Shown here: one piece after another, positions 1 through 7,742 of the stretch
Position numbering within the stretch: position 1 is the stretch's first letter
How the letters are laid out: each line of letters opens with the position of its first letter
Source of the DNA: Hymenobacter psychrotolerans DSM 18569
GTDB taxonomy: Bacteria; Bacteroidota; Bacteroidia; Cytophagales; Hymenobacteraceae
Length of the DNA stretch: 64,000 bases
Assembly (NCBI RefSeq): GCF_900142395.1
Contig: NZ_FRAS01000006.1
Span: 124,001 to 188,000, forward strand
Direction: 5' to 3'
Notes under the pieces: model-generated
What the model was told of the DNA's origin: nothing
What the model saw: the letters and a program-made list of their open reading frames with translations, nothing else
The model's database searches: none
Made by a program: the position numbers and the translations under genes

Positions 1-6
1 TCAGTG

Positions 7-360
7 ATGAGAAATTTACGCAAGATGAAACGGCCCATTGCGGCGGCCGTATTGAGCTTAACCCTTTTTCAATTCTCCATTCAGAATGCTGTTGCGGTAG
101 GCAGCTACCGCCAGGCGCCGACTTACGCGGCCATGAGTAGCCAGCAGGACGCGGCCTTTGGCTGGGGTGCCATTGCGGCGGGAGTAGCTGTGGTGGGCGC
201 CGTGGTAGGTGCAGTAGTGGGTGCTTATGAGATTGGCACTATCGTGGGGCACGCTGCTCACGATTTGATGGGCCGCAACAACGAGATGTCCCTCAGCTAT
301 GAGCGCGCCAGCTACAAGGCGTCGGACTTCTCGGAATTTGATCAGGTAAGCCACAACTAA
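7..360 (+). CDS. Small secreted glycine-zipper protein, candidate peptide toxin precursor (copy 1)
   Basis: A 117-residue protein with a basic N-terminus and a hydrophobic signal-like segment ending near Ala-Val-Ala (about residues 8-31), then a second long Ala/Gly/Val stretch (about 53-80) with a glycine-zipper pattern, and a polar tail containing SYKASDFSEFD. It is a clear paralogue of the next gene: both share SIQN-VA-GSY after the signal region, VVGA in the hydrophobic core and the DFSEFD tail. I do not know a named family. The layout (signal, hydrophobic core, short tail) fits a secreted membrane-active peptide or a small membrane protein; the neighbouring DUF5819/HTTM genes favour a peptide precursor. 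The start is ATG at 7; GTG at 4 and ATG at 25 are alternatives and the upstream region lies outside the window. Confidence 0.7.
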   Translation: MRNLRKMKRPIAAAVLSLTLFQFSIQNAVAVGSYRQAPTYAAMSSQQDAAFGWGAIAAGVAVVGAVVGAVVGAYEIGTIVGHAAHDLMGRNNEMSLSYERASYKASDFSEFDQVSHN

Positions 361-370
361 CTCCGCAGCT

Positions 371-706
371 ATGAAAATGCTACACAAATTTCAGCGGGTT
401 GTTGCGGCCTGCATGCTCACGGTGATGCTCTTTGCCGCATCCATCCAAAACACCGTAGCCCTGGGCTCCTACACCCAGATAACGGCGCCTCAGGCCGCTA
501 ACATGGAGCTGGAGCAGGCGGCCTTCCCGGCCGTGGCGGCAGTGGCCTTTGGCGTGGTAGTGGTGGGCGCCTTTGCCTATGGCGTGTACACGGGCTACCG
601 CGAAGCAGCTGGCGGCAACAACAATGAGGTAATCAGCGCCCACCTGCTCGAGTCGTATAAGAGCACTGATTTCTCGGAGTTTGATATGAAAGCTGCGGCT
701 ATCTAA
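371..706 (+). CDS. Small secreted glycine-rich protein, candidate peptide toxin precursor (copy 2)
   Basis: A 111-residue paralogue of the preceding gene, starting 10 bp after its stop, so the two are probably co-transcribed. It has a signal-like segment (about residues 8-30, ending NTVA-LGSY), a hydrophobic Ala/Val/Gly core (about 49-75) and the shared tail motif ESYKSTDFSEFD before a short C-terminus. The conserved parts are the signal cleavage region and the tail, while the core differs in sequence but keeps its composition, as expected for diversified secreted peptides. No catalytic motif is visible. ATG at 377 is an alternative start. Function is inferred only from architecture and from the DUF5819-HTTM genes downstream. 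Confidence 0.7.
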   Translation: MKMLHKFQRVVAACMLTVMLFAASIQNTVALGSYTQITAPQAANMELEQAAFPAVAAVAFGVVVVGAFAYGVYTGYREAAGGNNNEVISAHLLESYKSTDFSEFDMKAAAI

Positions 707-1147
707 CACACTGTGCTGGGTAGGCCTCCCCGACCGGGAAGGGTTCCGGAAGCTTACTCTGCGCATTTCATTTTTTGTCATTTCGTGGGCCACCACCGAA
801 AGCTCTGGCACTTTTCAGGGTTGATGGTACGGCTCCCGGCTGCCGGTTGCGTCTGGCATTGCAGAGCCGGCATAGTCAGCGAGGGCTAAACCGCTGATTT
901 GATGCCTGTAGGCTCGCCGCACTCACAGAAACGGCTGTTGCAGCCGGGAGCCCTGGCGGGCTCACCGAACCCATGCATACCCAGGCACAGCGTTGCTCAG
1001 CTGCGTCGCAGTTCAGCGAGGCTGTGCCTGTAGCATCGGGGTTGCCCCGTTGCCCCTCCTTCACACTACCAGCTTCACGGAAATATACCACGCCCGTCTG
1101 TTTGCGCAGGCAGGTGCTGCGCAGTCCGTGTGCCGTGTTTTTTCACC
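707..1147. other. Spacer of 441 bp with a stem-loop, no convincing gene
   Basis: This spacer separates the two small secreted proteins from the four-gene membrane operon. Open frames across it show no family features and differ in composition from the neighbours. It holds a 10-bp inverted repeat, 982-991 against 1021-1030, with a 29-nt loop that itself contains shorter complementary words, so it could fold into a branched hairpin. No T-run follows, so it is not a standard terminator. It may act as a partial read-through element or leader for the operon starting at 1148; that is inference. Confidence 0.4.
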
Positions 1148-1873
1148 ATGCTGCGTGCTATGAAACCAACCTCTGCCTTCCGCTTCCTTCTTTCCAAATA
1201 CTCCACCCCGGTACTGCACACCGTGCTGACGCTGGTGCTGGTGGGCCATTTCACGGTGGTGGCGTTCAGTATGCTGCCCGCCAACCCTATCAGCCACCAA
1301 TACAAATACCAAATCCAGGGGTACATGAATCCGTGGTTTTCGCAGACCTGGAACCTGTTTGCCCCCAATCCAATTGCCTCCAACCAGCGCCTGCTGTTTC
1401 AATATCAGATTTTCCAGAAAGGGGAGCCGCGGCTTTCCGGCTGGGTTGATGTGGTGGAGCCACTCACAGACCTCAAAAAAGTAAGCTACTGGTCGCCGGT
1501 TCAGCGCGTTCTGAAGCACATTTCCGCCTCCACCAATGAGGTGATTGAGACCCAGAACAAGGCCATCAAGTTTGCGACCCGCCAGGACACGCTGGCGCAG
1601 GACACTGCCAAAACCCGCCGGTTCCTGCGCGGAGTCATTGCCCAGTCGTCGGGGCACCGGGCCATTATGCAGTACTCGCGGCACACGTTCCGGCGGATGT
1701 GCCAGGCGCATCCGTCGTGGGCCGGCGCCGACTCCGTGCTGGTGACGTACCGCGTGCTGAACCAGGAATTTCCGCGCTTTTCCAAGCGGGAAACAGACTA
1801 CTTCAACGAGAAGAATTCCCGGTATTCTCACCTGACCAGCGAGGCGTATCCGTTGCGCCTGGCGCTCCGCTAA
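1148..1873 (+). CDS. DUF5819 family membrane protein (SdpA-like role proposed)
   Basis: About 241 residues. One N-terminal membrane segment (roughly residues 18-40) is followed by a soluble, presumably extracytoplasmic domain. The hallmark is near residues 60-76, where Pro-Trp-Phe-Ser-Gln-Thr-Trp-Asn-Leu-Phe-Ala-Pro-Asn-Pro reads as the W-x-LFAP-x-P signature of DUF5819. Proteins of this family are generally found next to HTTM proteins, as here, and the pair resembles SdpA-SdpB, which mature the SdpC toxin in Bacillus. The start is uncertain: ATG 1148 is used, ATG 1160 and GTG 1130 are in frame. It is followed at 32 bp by the HTTM gene. The SdpA-like function is inference; family assignment rests on the motif and context. 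Confidence 0.75.
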   Translation: MLRAMKPTSAFRFLLSKYSTPVLHTVLTLVLVGHFTVVAFSMLPANPISHQYKYQIQGYMNPWFSQTWNLFAPNPIASNQRLLFQYQIFQKGEPRLSGWVDVVEPLTDLKKVSYWSPVQRVLKHISASTNEVIETQNKAIKFATRQDTLAQDTAKTRRFLRGVIAQSSGHRAIMQYSRHTFRRMCQAHPSWAGADSVLVTYRVLNQEFPRFSKRETDYFNEKNSRYSHLTSEAYPLRLALR

Positions 1874-1905
1874 TCTCTTAGTTGGCCACCTCTACTTCCT
1901 ACGCC

Positions 1906-2868
1906 ATGTTTCCTACTTCTGATTTGCTACGCAATTCTATCGGGCTGTCGGTTTTCCGGTGCCTGCTGGCAGCCCTGATCATGAAAAACATGATTTTTTA
2001 CCTGCCCATGGCCGATGACCTGCTCGGGGCTGAGGCCATCGTCGACTACGACATGTACGTGGGCCTGATGCACGCCTATGGCCTGGAAGCCTTGCTCTAT
2101 CCGTTCCACGTGGCCTACGCGCCCCAGGCTTTCGTGCTGCTGACGTTTGTGGTAGCGTTTCTGGTGTTTTTCGGGGTGTTCGGGCGCGCGTCGGCGCTGG
2201 TGCTGTGGCTGCTGCTGCTGGTGTTCAAGCAGCGCAATGGCTTTATCCTCGACGGCTCCGACAACGTGATAGAAGTTACGCTGCCCTTCCTGATTCTGGC
2301 CGACGCCTACCGCTACAACCGGCTGGGCCCCACCTGGCAGTGGCGGTGGCCGGCGGCCCTGAGCAAAGCCGGCAACCTAATGATGCGCTACGCCGCGCTG
2401 GCCCTGCTGATCCAGATCTGCTACGTGTACTTTTTCACGGCGCTAGCGAAGCTGCAAGGCGACCTGTGGCTCAACGGCACTGCCACCTACTACACCATGC
2501 GCGTAGACGAGTTCCGGCAGACCGACTGGAACATTCCGCTCACCCAGAACCACTATTTCGTGGTCCTGAGCACGTATTTCACCATTCTGTGGGAATTGTC
2601 GTTTGCGTTTCTGATTTGGTTCCGGCCTACCAAATGGCCGGTTATCGTGGGTGGGGTGCTGCTGCACATGGGCATCTGGTACTTCATGCGGATTGATAAC
2701 TTTTCCTGGATTATGATTGGCTCATACGCCATGTTCATCACCAATCTGCACTACGTGAAGATTCTGGCATATGCACGCCGGCTGCTGCCGCGCCGGAGCC
2801 AGCCACGCCCGGTGCCAGTGCTGGAGCGGACAGCGGCCGTATCTGCCAACCAGCCCCTTTCCTCCTAA
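1906..2868 (+). CDS. HTTM domain membrane protein (SdpB-like, vitamin K carboxylase-like fold)
   Basis: About 320 residues with some seven or eight hydrophobic segments. The motif FILDGSDNVIEVTLPFLIL at about residues 114-132 is typical of HTTM (horizontally transferred transmembrane) proteins, a family that includes SdpB and the membrane part of vitamin K-dependent gamma-carboxylase. A second hallmark is the RVDEFRQTDWNIPL region before the last helices. In the Bacillus sdp operon the HTTM protein SdpB is needed with SdpA to mature the peptide toxin; here the DUF5819 gene lies immediately upstream. ATG 1906 is chosen over TTG 1882. It is spaced 12 bp from the next gene, so the four genes form one operon. 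Confidence 0.85.
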   Translation: MFPTSDLLRNSIGLSVFRCLLAALIMKNMIFYLPMADDLLGAEAIVDYDMYVGLMHAYGLEALLYPFHVAYAPQAFVLLTFVVAFLVFFGVFGRASALVLWLLLLVFKQRNGFILDGSDNVIEVTLPFLILADAYRYNRLGPTWQWRWPAALSKAGNLMMRYAALALLIQICYVYFFTALAKLQGDLWLNGTATYYTMRVDEFRQTDWNIPLTQNHYFVVLSTYFTILWELSFAFLIWFRPTKWPVIVGGVLLHMGIWYFMRIDNFSWIMIGSYAMFITNLHYVKILAYARRLLPRRSQPRPVPVLERTAAVSANQPLSS

Positions 2869-2880
2869 TTCCCGCCTGTC

Positions 2881-3204
2881 ATGACCAATACATTTCTGGC
2901 TCTGTTTCTCACGCATCTGGCCAGCACCGCGCTGGGGCTGGCGCTGCACCGGCGGCTGTTTGCAAACCGGGCTTTCCACTTCCCCCACACCGTAGGCGCT
3001 GCCCTGCGCGACCCGGCTTTCCGGGCGCTGCTGGGGCTGGGTATTATACTGCCCTATGTAGCCGGGGTGGTGGCCAATACGCTGCTCGTGGGCCTGACCT
3101 ATGCGCAGGACCGCTACACCTGGGTGCTGGCAATACATACTGGCCTGAGCATTCTGTATTACCGGGCCGGCCTGCGGGCTACGGCGCGGCGCAACCGTCC
3201 CTAA
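2881..3204 (+). CDS. Small three-helix membrane protein of unknown function
   Basis: A 107-residue protein with about three hydrophobic segments (residues 5-22, 55-75, 80-97) and basic ends, in particular a terminal Arg-rich tail suggesting a cytoplasmic C-terminus. No family is recognised. It lies 12 bp after the HTTM gene and 12 bp before the next membrane protein, so it is translated from the same transcript. In an Sdp-like interpretation it would be an immunity or accessory membrane protein; that is context only. Confidence 0.6.
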   Translation: MTNTFLALFLTHLASTALGLALHRRLFANRAFHFPHTVGAALRDPAFRALLGLGIILPYVAGVVANTLLVGLTYAQDRYTWVLAIHTGLSILYYRAGLRATARRNRP

Positions 3205-3216
3205 ACCTACTTTCCA

Positions 3217-3762
3217 ATGAAAAAAGACCTACTCTTCACGCTGCTGACCTGGACTCTGCTGGCTTCCCTGGTGTACCTGAGCCTGCTGTACATGGTGTTC
3301 TACAACTGGATGGACCCGGACACTGGCCTGTTCCGGGACGACCGGATGATTTTGCTGCCGGTGGTGCCCGGACTGCTGATGCTGGTTACGGCCGGCATCC
3401 TGTACGCCTTCCCCATTTCTCAGCACCGGGCCGACGCGTTCCGCAACCACCTGGCGCCCACCAAAGGCATCTGGCTGGTGCTGGTGCTGTCGGCGGGCAC
3501 GCTGCTGTGCTGCTTCACCCTCGATTTGCTGTACTGCCAGCTGATTGATGCCAGCATTCCGCAGACCTACGCCGAAACGGTGGCCCGCATGTCGGCTAAT
3601 GCTGGCCGCATCCCCGACGACTCGGTGGTAAATTCGTTTGCGCAGCTGCCCTTCTTTGCCCAGAACATTTTCATGAACGGTGTTACCATTATTCTGGGCA
3701 GCCTGCTGGCGCTTATGGTTGGCCGCAGCATTGCCAAGCCACTGGTTGCGCGGCTCACGTAG
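3217..3762 (+). CDS. Four-helix membrane protein, DUF4199-like layout
   Basis: A 181-residue protein with four hydrophobic segments (about residues 8-30, 46-66, 84-106, 150-172) and a long loop between helices 3 and 4, the layout of DUF4199 proteins of Bacteroidota, though I see no decisive motif. It closes the operon that begins at 1148 and is followed by a strong bidirectional terminator. As the last membrane protein of a putative peptide-toxin locus it is a candidate self-immunity protein, the position taken by SdpI-like proteins elsewhere. That role is speculative. Confidence 0.6.
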   Translation: MKKDLLFTLLTWTLLASLVYLSLLYMVFYNWMDPDTGLFRDDRMILLPVVPGLLMLVTAGILYAFPISQHRADAFRNHLAPTKGIWLVLVLSAGTLLCCFTLDLLYCQLIDASIPQTYAETVARMSANAGRIPDDSVVNSFAQLPFFAQNIFMNGVTIILGSLLALMVGRSIAKPLVARLT

Positions 3763-3784
3763 GGTCATTCTCTGCGCTATACAT

Positions 3785-3837
3785 CAGCCGCCACCTGGCG
3801 GGCCGGAGCATCTGTTCGGCCCGCCAGGTGGCGGCTG
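3785..3837. terminator. Bidirectional terminator
   Basis: Perfect 21-bp GC-rich inverted repeat (3785-3805 and 3817-3837) with an 11-nt loop, placed between the convergent membrane operon and the P-type ATPase gene. It starts 23 bp after the stop of the plus-strand gene and ends 7 bp before the stop of the minus-strand gene. Confidence 0.85.
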
Positions 3838-3843
3838 AGTGGC

Positions 3844-5916
3844 TTAAAACTTCATGCGCTGAATCCGGACGGCATTCAGAATGGCCAGCAGGGCTACGCC
3901 CACATCGGCAAATACCGCTTCCCACATAGTGGCCAGCCCGCCGGCGCCCAGGGTCAGCACTATGCCCTTCACGATGAATGCCAGCCAGATATTCTGCCAC
4001 ACAACGCTGTGGGTGGCGCGGGCAATGCGGCGGGCAGTGGCAATTTTGCTCGGGTGGTCGGTTTGGATGACTACGTCGGCTGTTTCGATGGTGGCGTCGG
4101 AGCCCAGCCCGCCCATGGCAATGCCCACATCAGCCAGTGCTACCACCGGCGCATCGTTCACCCCGTCGCCCACGAAGGCCAGCCGGCGGCCTTCCGCCAG
4201 ATACTGCTGCACGTAGCGGGCTTTGTCTTCGGGCAGCAGGCCGCCGTGCGCTTCGCTGATGCCCAGCTGCCGGGCCACGCGCTGCGTGATGCTGTCTTTG
4301 TCGCCGGAGAGCATGATGAGCCGCGTGATGCCATCGGCCTTGAGTTCCTGCACGGCACGGGCGGCATCTTCTTTGGGGGCGTCGGCCACGGTGAGGTAGC
4401 CAGCGTACTGGCCGTCCACTGCCACCACTACAATACTGTCGGCTACCTCGTCGATTTCGGGCGGGTAGGCTACACCGAACTTACTGAGCAGCCTGGCATT
4501 GCCGGCCAGCACCTCCTGGCCTTCCACCTGGCCCCGCAAGCCGTGGCCGGCTATTTCCTCTACTCCTTCTACTGCCGCGCCAGCCGCAGCGGCTCCGGCG
4601 TGGGCCACCACGGCCTTAGCAATAGGGTGCGTAGACTTGGCTTCCAGCGCACCGGCCAGCCGCAGCAGTCGGGCCGGCTCCACGCCCGGGGCTGGCTGCA
4701 CCTGCTGCACCGCAAACACACCCTGCGTGAGCGTACCGGTTTTGTCCATTACTACGGTGTCTATTTCGCGCAGCACATCCAGAAAGTTGGAGCCTTTGAA
4801 CAGAATGCCCGCCCTGGACGCGGCCCCGATACCGCCGAAATAGCCCAGCGGAATACTGATAACCAGCGCACAGGGGCAGGAAATCACCAGAAACACCAGC
4901 GCCCGGTACAGCCACGTGCGGAACGCATAGTCCTCGACCACGAAATACGGCACCACCACCAGCAACACCGCCAGCGCTACCACAATGGGCGTGTACACCT
5001 TGGCAAAGCGCGTGATGAACTGCTGGGTTTTGGCTTTGCGGCCCACCGCATCCTGCACCATGGCCAGAATCCGGGCGAGCTTGGTATCGGCGAAGGCGGC
5101 CGTGACGGAGACGTGGGCCAGGGTTTCCAGATTAATCATGCCGGCCAGCACGGCTTCGCCTGGCTGCTTGGTCTGGGGCGCCGACTCGCCCGTGAGGGCG
5201 GCCGTGTTGAAGGAGGCGGCCGCCGTCTGCAGCAGGCCATCCAGCGCCACTTTCTCGCCGGGCTTCACTTCCATCAGGTCGCCGGGCTGCACCTGCCGGG
5301 GGTCGAGCACCAACGGCTGCCCGTCGCGGAGCACCGTGACTTCGGTGGCCTGAATTTCTAGCAGCGCCCGGATGCTGCGCTTGGCCCGGTTTACGGCAGC
5401 ATCCTGAAACAGCTCGCCCACGGTGTAGAACAGCATCACGGCCACGCCTTCCGGGTATTCGCCAATGGCAAAGGCGCCCAGCGTGGCAATGGTCATGAGC
5501 AGAAACTCATTGAACACGTTGCCGGATGGAATGCTCAGCACGGCAGCCTGCATCACCTTCCAGCCCACCAGCAGAAATGCTACCCCAAACCACACCAGCC
5601 GAACATATCCGCTGAAAAACCCCACCCCAAAATAGTCCAGGGCCAGGCCCGCCAGCAACAGGCCCAGGCTGATGCCGGGCAGCAGATACGGATGGTCGCC
5701 GGCCGGTCCGTGGTCATGGTCGTGGTCGTGGTCGTCGAAGCTCAGGTCGTCGTGCGAGTGGCCGGCGTGGTCGTGGCCGGGCACATCGTGGCCCTGGGGC
5801 TGGGCGGCGGCTTCGGGCGTGAGCTGCTCCCGGTTTAGCGCCCCTACGTTTTCGGGCTGGGCCTGCTTGGCGGTATTGAGCTCTTCGTTGAGGTTGCGGG
5901 AGGTCGGATCAGGCAT
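3844..5916 (-). CDS. Zn/Cd-exporting P1B-type ATPase
   Basis: A 690-residue heavy-metal translocating ATPase that exports divalent metal across the inner membrane using ATP. Seen motifs: the membrane SCPCAL metal site (about residues 346-351), phosphorylation motif DKTGTL (about 391), HP locus STHPIAKAV, and hinge GDGVNDAP (about 583). The last helices carry NIWLAFIVKG and FADVGVALLAILNA; the Lys and the Asp-x-Gly are the ligands characteristic of the P1B-2 group (Zn, Cd, Pb). There is no N-terminal Cys-x-x-Cys HMA domain; instead residues about 43-75 form a His/Asp-rich stretch likely to bind metal. It is monocistronic, transcribed toward the strong terminator at 3785. Confidence 0.93.
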   Translation of the reverse strand: MPDPTSRNLNEELNTAKQAQPENVGALNREQLTPEAAAQPQGHDVPGHDHAGHSHDDLSFDDHDHDHDHGPAGDHPYLLPGISLGLLLAGLALDYFGVGFFSGYVRLVWFGVAFLLVGWKVMQAAVLSIPSGNVFNEFLLMTIATLGAFAIGEYPEGVAVMLFYTVGELFQDAAVNRAKRSIRALLEIQATEVTVLRDGQPLVLDPRQVQPGDLMEVKPGEKVALDGLLQTAAASFNTAALTGESAPQTKQPGEAVLAGMINLETLAHVSVTAAFADTKLARILAMVQDAVGRKAKTQQFITRFAKVYTPIVVALAVLLVVVPYFVVEDYAFRTWLYRALVFLVISCPCALVISIPLGYFGGIGAASRAGILFKGSNFLDVLREIDTVVMDKTGTLTQGVFAVQQVQPAPGVEPARLLRLAGALEAKSTHPIAKAVVAHAGAAAAGAAVEGVEEIAGHGLRGQVEGQEVLAGNARLLSKFGVAYPPEIDEVADSIVVVAVDGQYAGYLTVADAPKEDAARAVQELKADGITRLIMLSGDKDSITQRVARQLGISEAHGGLLPEDKARYVQQYLAEGRRLAFVGDGVNDAPVVALADVGIAMGGLGSDATIETADVVIQTDHPSKIATARRIARATHSVVWQNIWLAFIVKGIVLTLGAGGLATMWEAVFADVGVALLAILNAVRIQRMKF

Positions 5917-6041
5917 ATAGAGAAGCAGAAGCTGTGCCGGCCCAAAAGGCTGGCAGCAGACAATACGTATCTGTCTACGCAGAAAGTGCGGCGCTGTAGG
6001 GCCCGCCGATTAGAGCTGACCGCTGCGAGCTGCTTCAGCCA

Positions 6042-7268
6042 CTACTCTGCCGCCGCCGGAGCAGCTCGCAGCGGCCCGGGCAGCCGCACTACGCAGATGC
6101 CGGGAGCCCGCAGCCACGCCGCTTGCGCCAGCCTTTCCAGCCCGATGGTGCCGGTGAGGTAGTGGCCGCGCGTGCCGGACCGGAACTGCTCGTGCAGCTG
6201 CCGGAAATCGGCTTCGTTAGGAGCTGCCGCATCTGTAAATGTTACCAATATCTCAAGCTCGGCTGCTGAGGGCGCCAGCGCCAGGTGCGCCTGCTGGTGC
6301 AGCTTTTTGTATTCGTAGCGGTAGCCGTAGGTCAGGGCCGACAGGTCGGAAAGCACGGCCGACGCGGTAGGAAAAGCACCGGCTCCGCGGCCCAGAAAGA
6401 ACTGTCGGTCGGCGAAGCTGCTTTGGGTGATGAGGCCGTTGTACTCGTCCTGCACGCGGGCCAGCTCGTGCTCCGGCTTCACGAGCATGGGCAGCACGGC
6501 CGCCGCCACCGAGCCGTTGCCGGGCAGGCGCCGCGCTTCCGCCACCAGCTTCAGCGCATAGCCCTGCTCTTTGGCGTAGGCAGTAGCCAGCGGACTGATC
6601 CGGTCGATGCCGATGGTGAGCAGCTGCGTGGGCGCCACCACCAGCCCGAAAGCGTGGGCCAGCAGCAGCACCAGCTTGTTGCGCGCATCAAGGCCTTCCA
6701 CATCAAGAGCCGGGTTGCTTTCGGCGAAACCCAGGGCCTGCGCCTGGCTCAGCGCCTGCTCAAACGACAGCGCGTCGTGGTGCATGGCCGTGAGAATGTA
6801 GTTGGTAGAGCCGTTGATGATGCCTTCCACCGATTCGAGCAGGTCGTTGTCGTAGTATTCCTCCAGATTCCGGATGACAGGCAGGCTGGCACAGGCGGCG
6901 GCTTCGTAGAGCAGTGGCGTACCCGTTTGGCGCTGCAGGTCAATCAGCTCGGGCAGGTGCTCGGCCAGCATCTTCTTGTTGGCCGTCACCACGGCCTTGC
7001 CGCGCCGCAGCGCCTCCGTCACGATGCGGTAAGCCTCGTCGGCGTCATCAATCAGCTCCACTATCACGTTGAGGGAGTCGTCCTGCAGCAGGTCGTGGCG
7101 GCTGTAGGTGAAGAGGCCGGCGGGCAACGGGCGCGGTTTGGCGCGGTCCTTCACCCCTATGCGGCCGATGCGGGCGCGCAGGCCGGGCGTGCGCGCCAGC
7201 ACCGTGTGCAGGCCCTGGCCCACTACCCCAAACCCAAACAGGCCGATGCGAATGTCTTTGCGGATCAT
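6042..7268 (-). CDS. hom: Homoserine dehydrogenase
   Basis: A 408-residue NAD(P)-dependent oxidoreductase that reduces aspartate semialdehyde to homoserine, the branch point for threonine and methionine. The N-terminal Rossmann motif GLFGFGVVGQG (residues 9-19) and the family motifs VVTANKK (about 93-99) and EGIINGSTNYIL (catalytic domain) are clear, as is the PALDVEG-DA-KL stretch. There is no long C-terminal ACT domain, so feedback regulation by threonine may be absent. Regulation is visible in the DNA: a SAM-I riboswitch and intrinsic terminator lie in its leader (7465-7640), so synthesis should fall when S-adenosylmethionine is plentiful. Confidence 0.95.
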   Translation of the reverse strand: MIRKDIRIGLFGFGVVGQGLHTVLARTPGLRARIGRIGVKDRAKPRPLPAGLFTYSRHDLLQDDSLNVIVELIDDADEAYRIVTEALRRGKAVVTANKKMLAEHLPELIDLQRQTGTPLLYEAAACASLPVIRNLEEYYDNDLLESVEGIINGSTNYILTAMHHDALSFEQALSQAQALGFAESNPALDVEGLDARNKLVLLLAHAFGLVVAPTQLLTIGIDRISPLATAYAKEQGYALKLVAEARRLPGNGSVAAAVLPMLVKPEHELARVQDEYNGLITQSSFADRQFFLGRGAGAFPTASAVLSDLSALTYGYRYEYKKLHQQAHLALAPSAAELEILVTFTDAAAPNEADFRQLHEQFRSGTRGHYLTGTIGLERLAQAAWLRAPGICVVRLPGPLRAAPAAAE

Positions 7269-7277
7269 GGGCAGCAG

Positions 7278-7388
7278 CTAAAAGGGCAGACGACTATGCA
7301 ACGCCGCATGAGGCGCGGCCGCGGCTACCGAAGCGGCCCGGGCAAGCAGGCACCGGAAAAAACGCGAAACAGGGATTGAAACAGGCAT
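7278..7388 (-). CDS. Possible 36-residue upstream reading frame in the hom leader
   Basis: Between the riboswitch terminator and hom there is an ATG-started frame of 36 codons, rich in Arg, Ala and Phe (it begins MPVSIPVSRFFRCLLARAA), ending TAG 9 bp before the hom start codon. It is too short for confident coding. It could be a leader peptide or translational coupling device, or chance in GC-rich DNA. Confidence 0.2.
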   Translation of the reverse strand: MPVSIPVSRFFRCLLARAASVAAAAPHAALHSRLPF

Positions 7389-7464
7389 AAGTCAGAGAGT
7401 TTACGTGCGTGAAACGCGCAGCCCGCCCAAAGCACCTGATCAAGATTTCCCACCGAAAGGGCAC

Positions 7465-7495
7465 AAAAAAAGCCCTTCCGACAAGACAGAAGAGC
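7465..7495 (-). terminator. Riboswitch-controlled intrinsic terminator
   Basis: On the minus strand, 7495-7488 pairs with 7479-7472 (8 pairs, two G-U) around an 8-nt loop and is followed by seven T (7471-7465). It lies 33 nt downstream of the SAM-I aptamer. The 5' arm contains TCTTCT, complementary to AGAAGA just before the 3' strand of aptamer helix P1, so P1 formation and an antiterminator pairing are mutually exclusive, the usual SAM-I off-switch arrangement. Confidence 0.8.
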
Positions 7496-7527
7496 CGCCC
7501 CTACTGAAACATAGGGCCTCAATTCAG

Positions 7528-7640
7528 CTTATCTTCTTCCGGGCCCACCGAAGTAGGCCTGAAACAGGATTTAGCACCTGGTATTGCTACTGGTTGCTAA
7601 GGCATCATAGGGCCTGTCCCTCCGCCTTTCTTGATAAGTG
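7528..7640 (-). promoter_or_regulatory. SAM-I (S-box) riboswitch upstream of hom
   Basis: Read on the minus strand, the leader contains the S-box consensus in order: P1 5' strand CTTATC (7638-7633), the kink-turn and core GGAGGGACAGGCCC, TATGA, the conserved AGCAACC, the P3/J3-4 segment AGGTGCTAAATCCTG, a P4 stem closed by a TTCG tetraloop (GGCCTAC/GTGGGCC) and the P1 3' strand GATAAG (7533-7528). The aptamer binds S-adenosylmethionine. With the downstream terminator it should shut off hom transcription when SAM is high. The promoter lies just upstream at 7661-7668. Confidence 0.95.
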
Positions 7641-7660
7641 CCCCAAGCCGGGGCGCGGGC

Positions 7661-7668
7661 CAAATATA
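7661..7668 (-). promoter_or_regulatory. Promoter -7 element for the SAM riboswitch-hom transcript
   Basis: Minus-strand TATATTTG matches the Bacteroidota -7 consensus TAnnTTTG, with a TTGC word about 18 bp upstream (7690-7687). Transcription would start about 7654, shortly before the riboswitch P1 helix at 7638. Confidence 0.65.
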
Positions 7669-7742
7669 CAACCCAAACCCCTCGGCGCAAGTATGCCGCT
7701 CTGGACGGTGGCTGCCGGTATTGGGCACGGCAGCTTTCGTCA

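Noticed and set aside
973-1449. A 158-codon frame overlapping the DUF5819 gene
   Set aside because: It overlaps a better supported gene in another frame and has no recognisable content.
3844-5916. Long plus-strand open frame (450 codons) inside the ATPase gene
   Set aside because: It is the antisense shadow of a strongly supported ATPase gene; GC-rich DNA leaves antisense frames open and its product shows only low-complexity His/Gly/Arg sequence.
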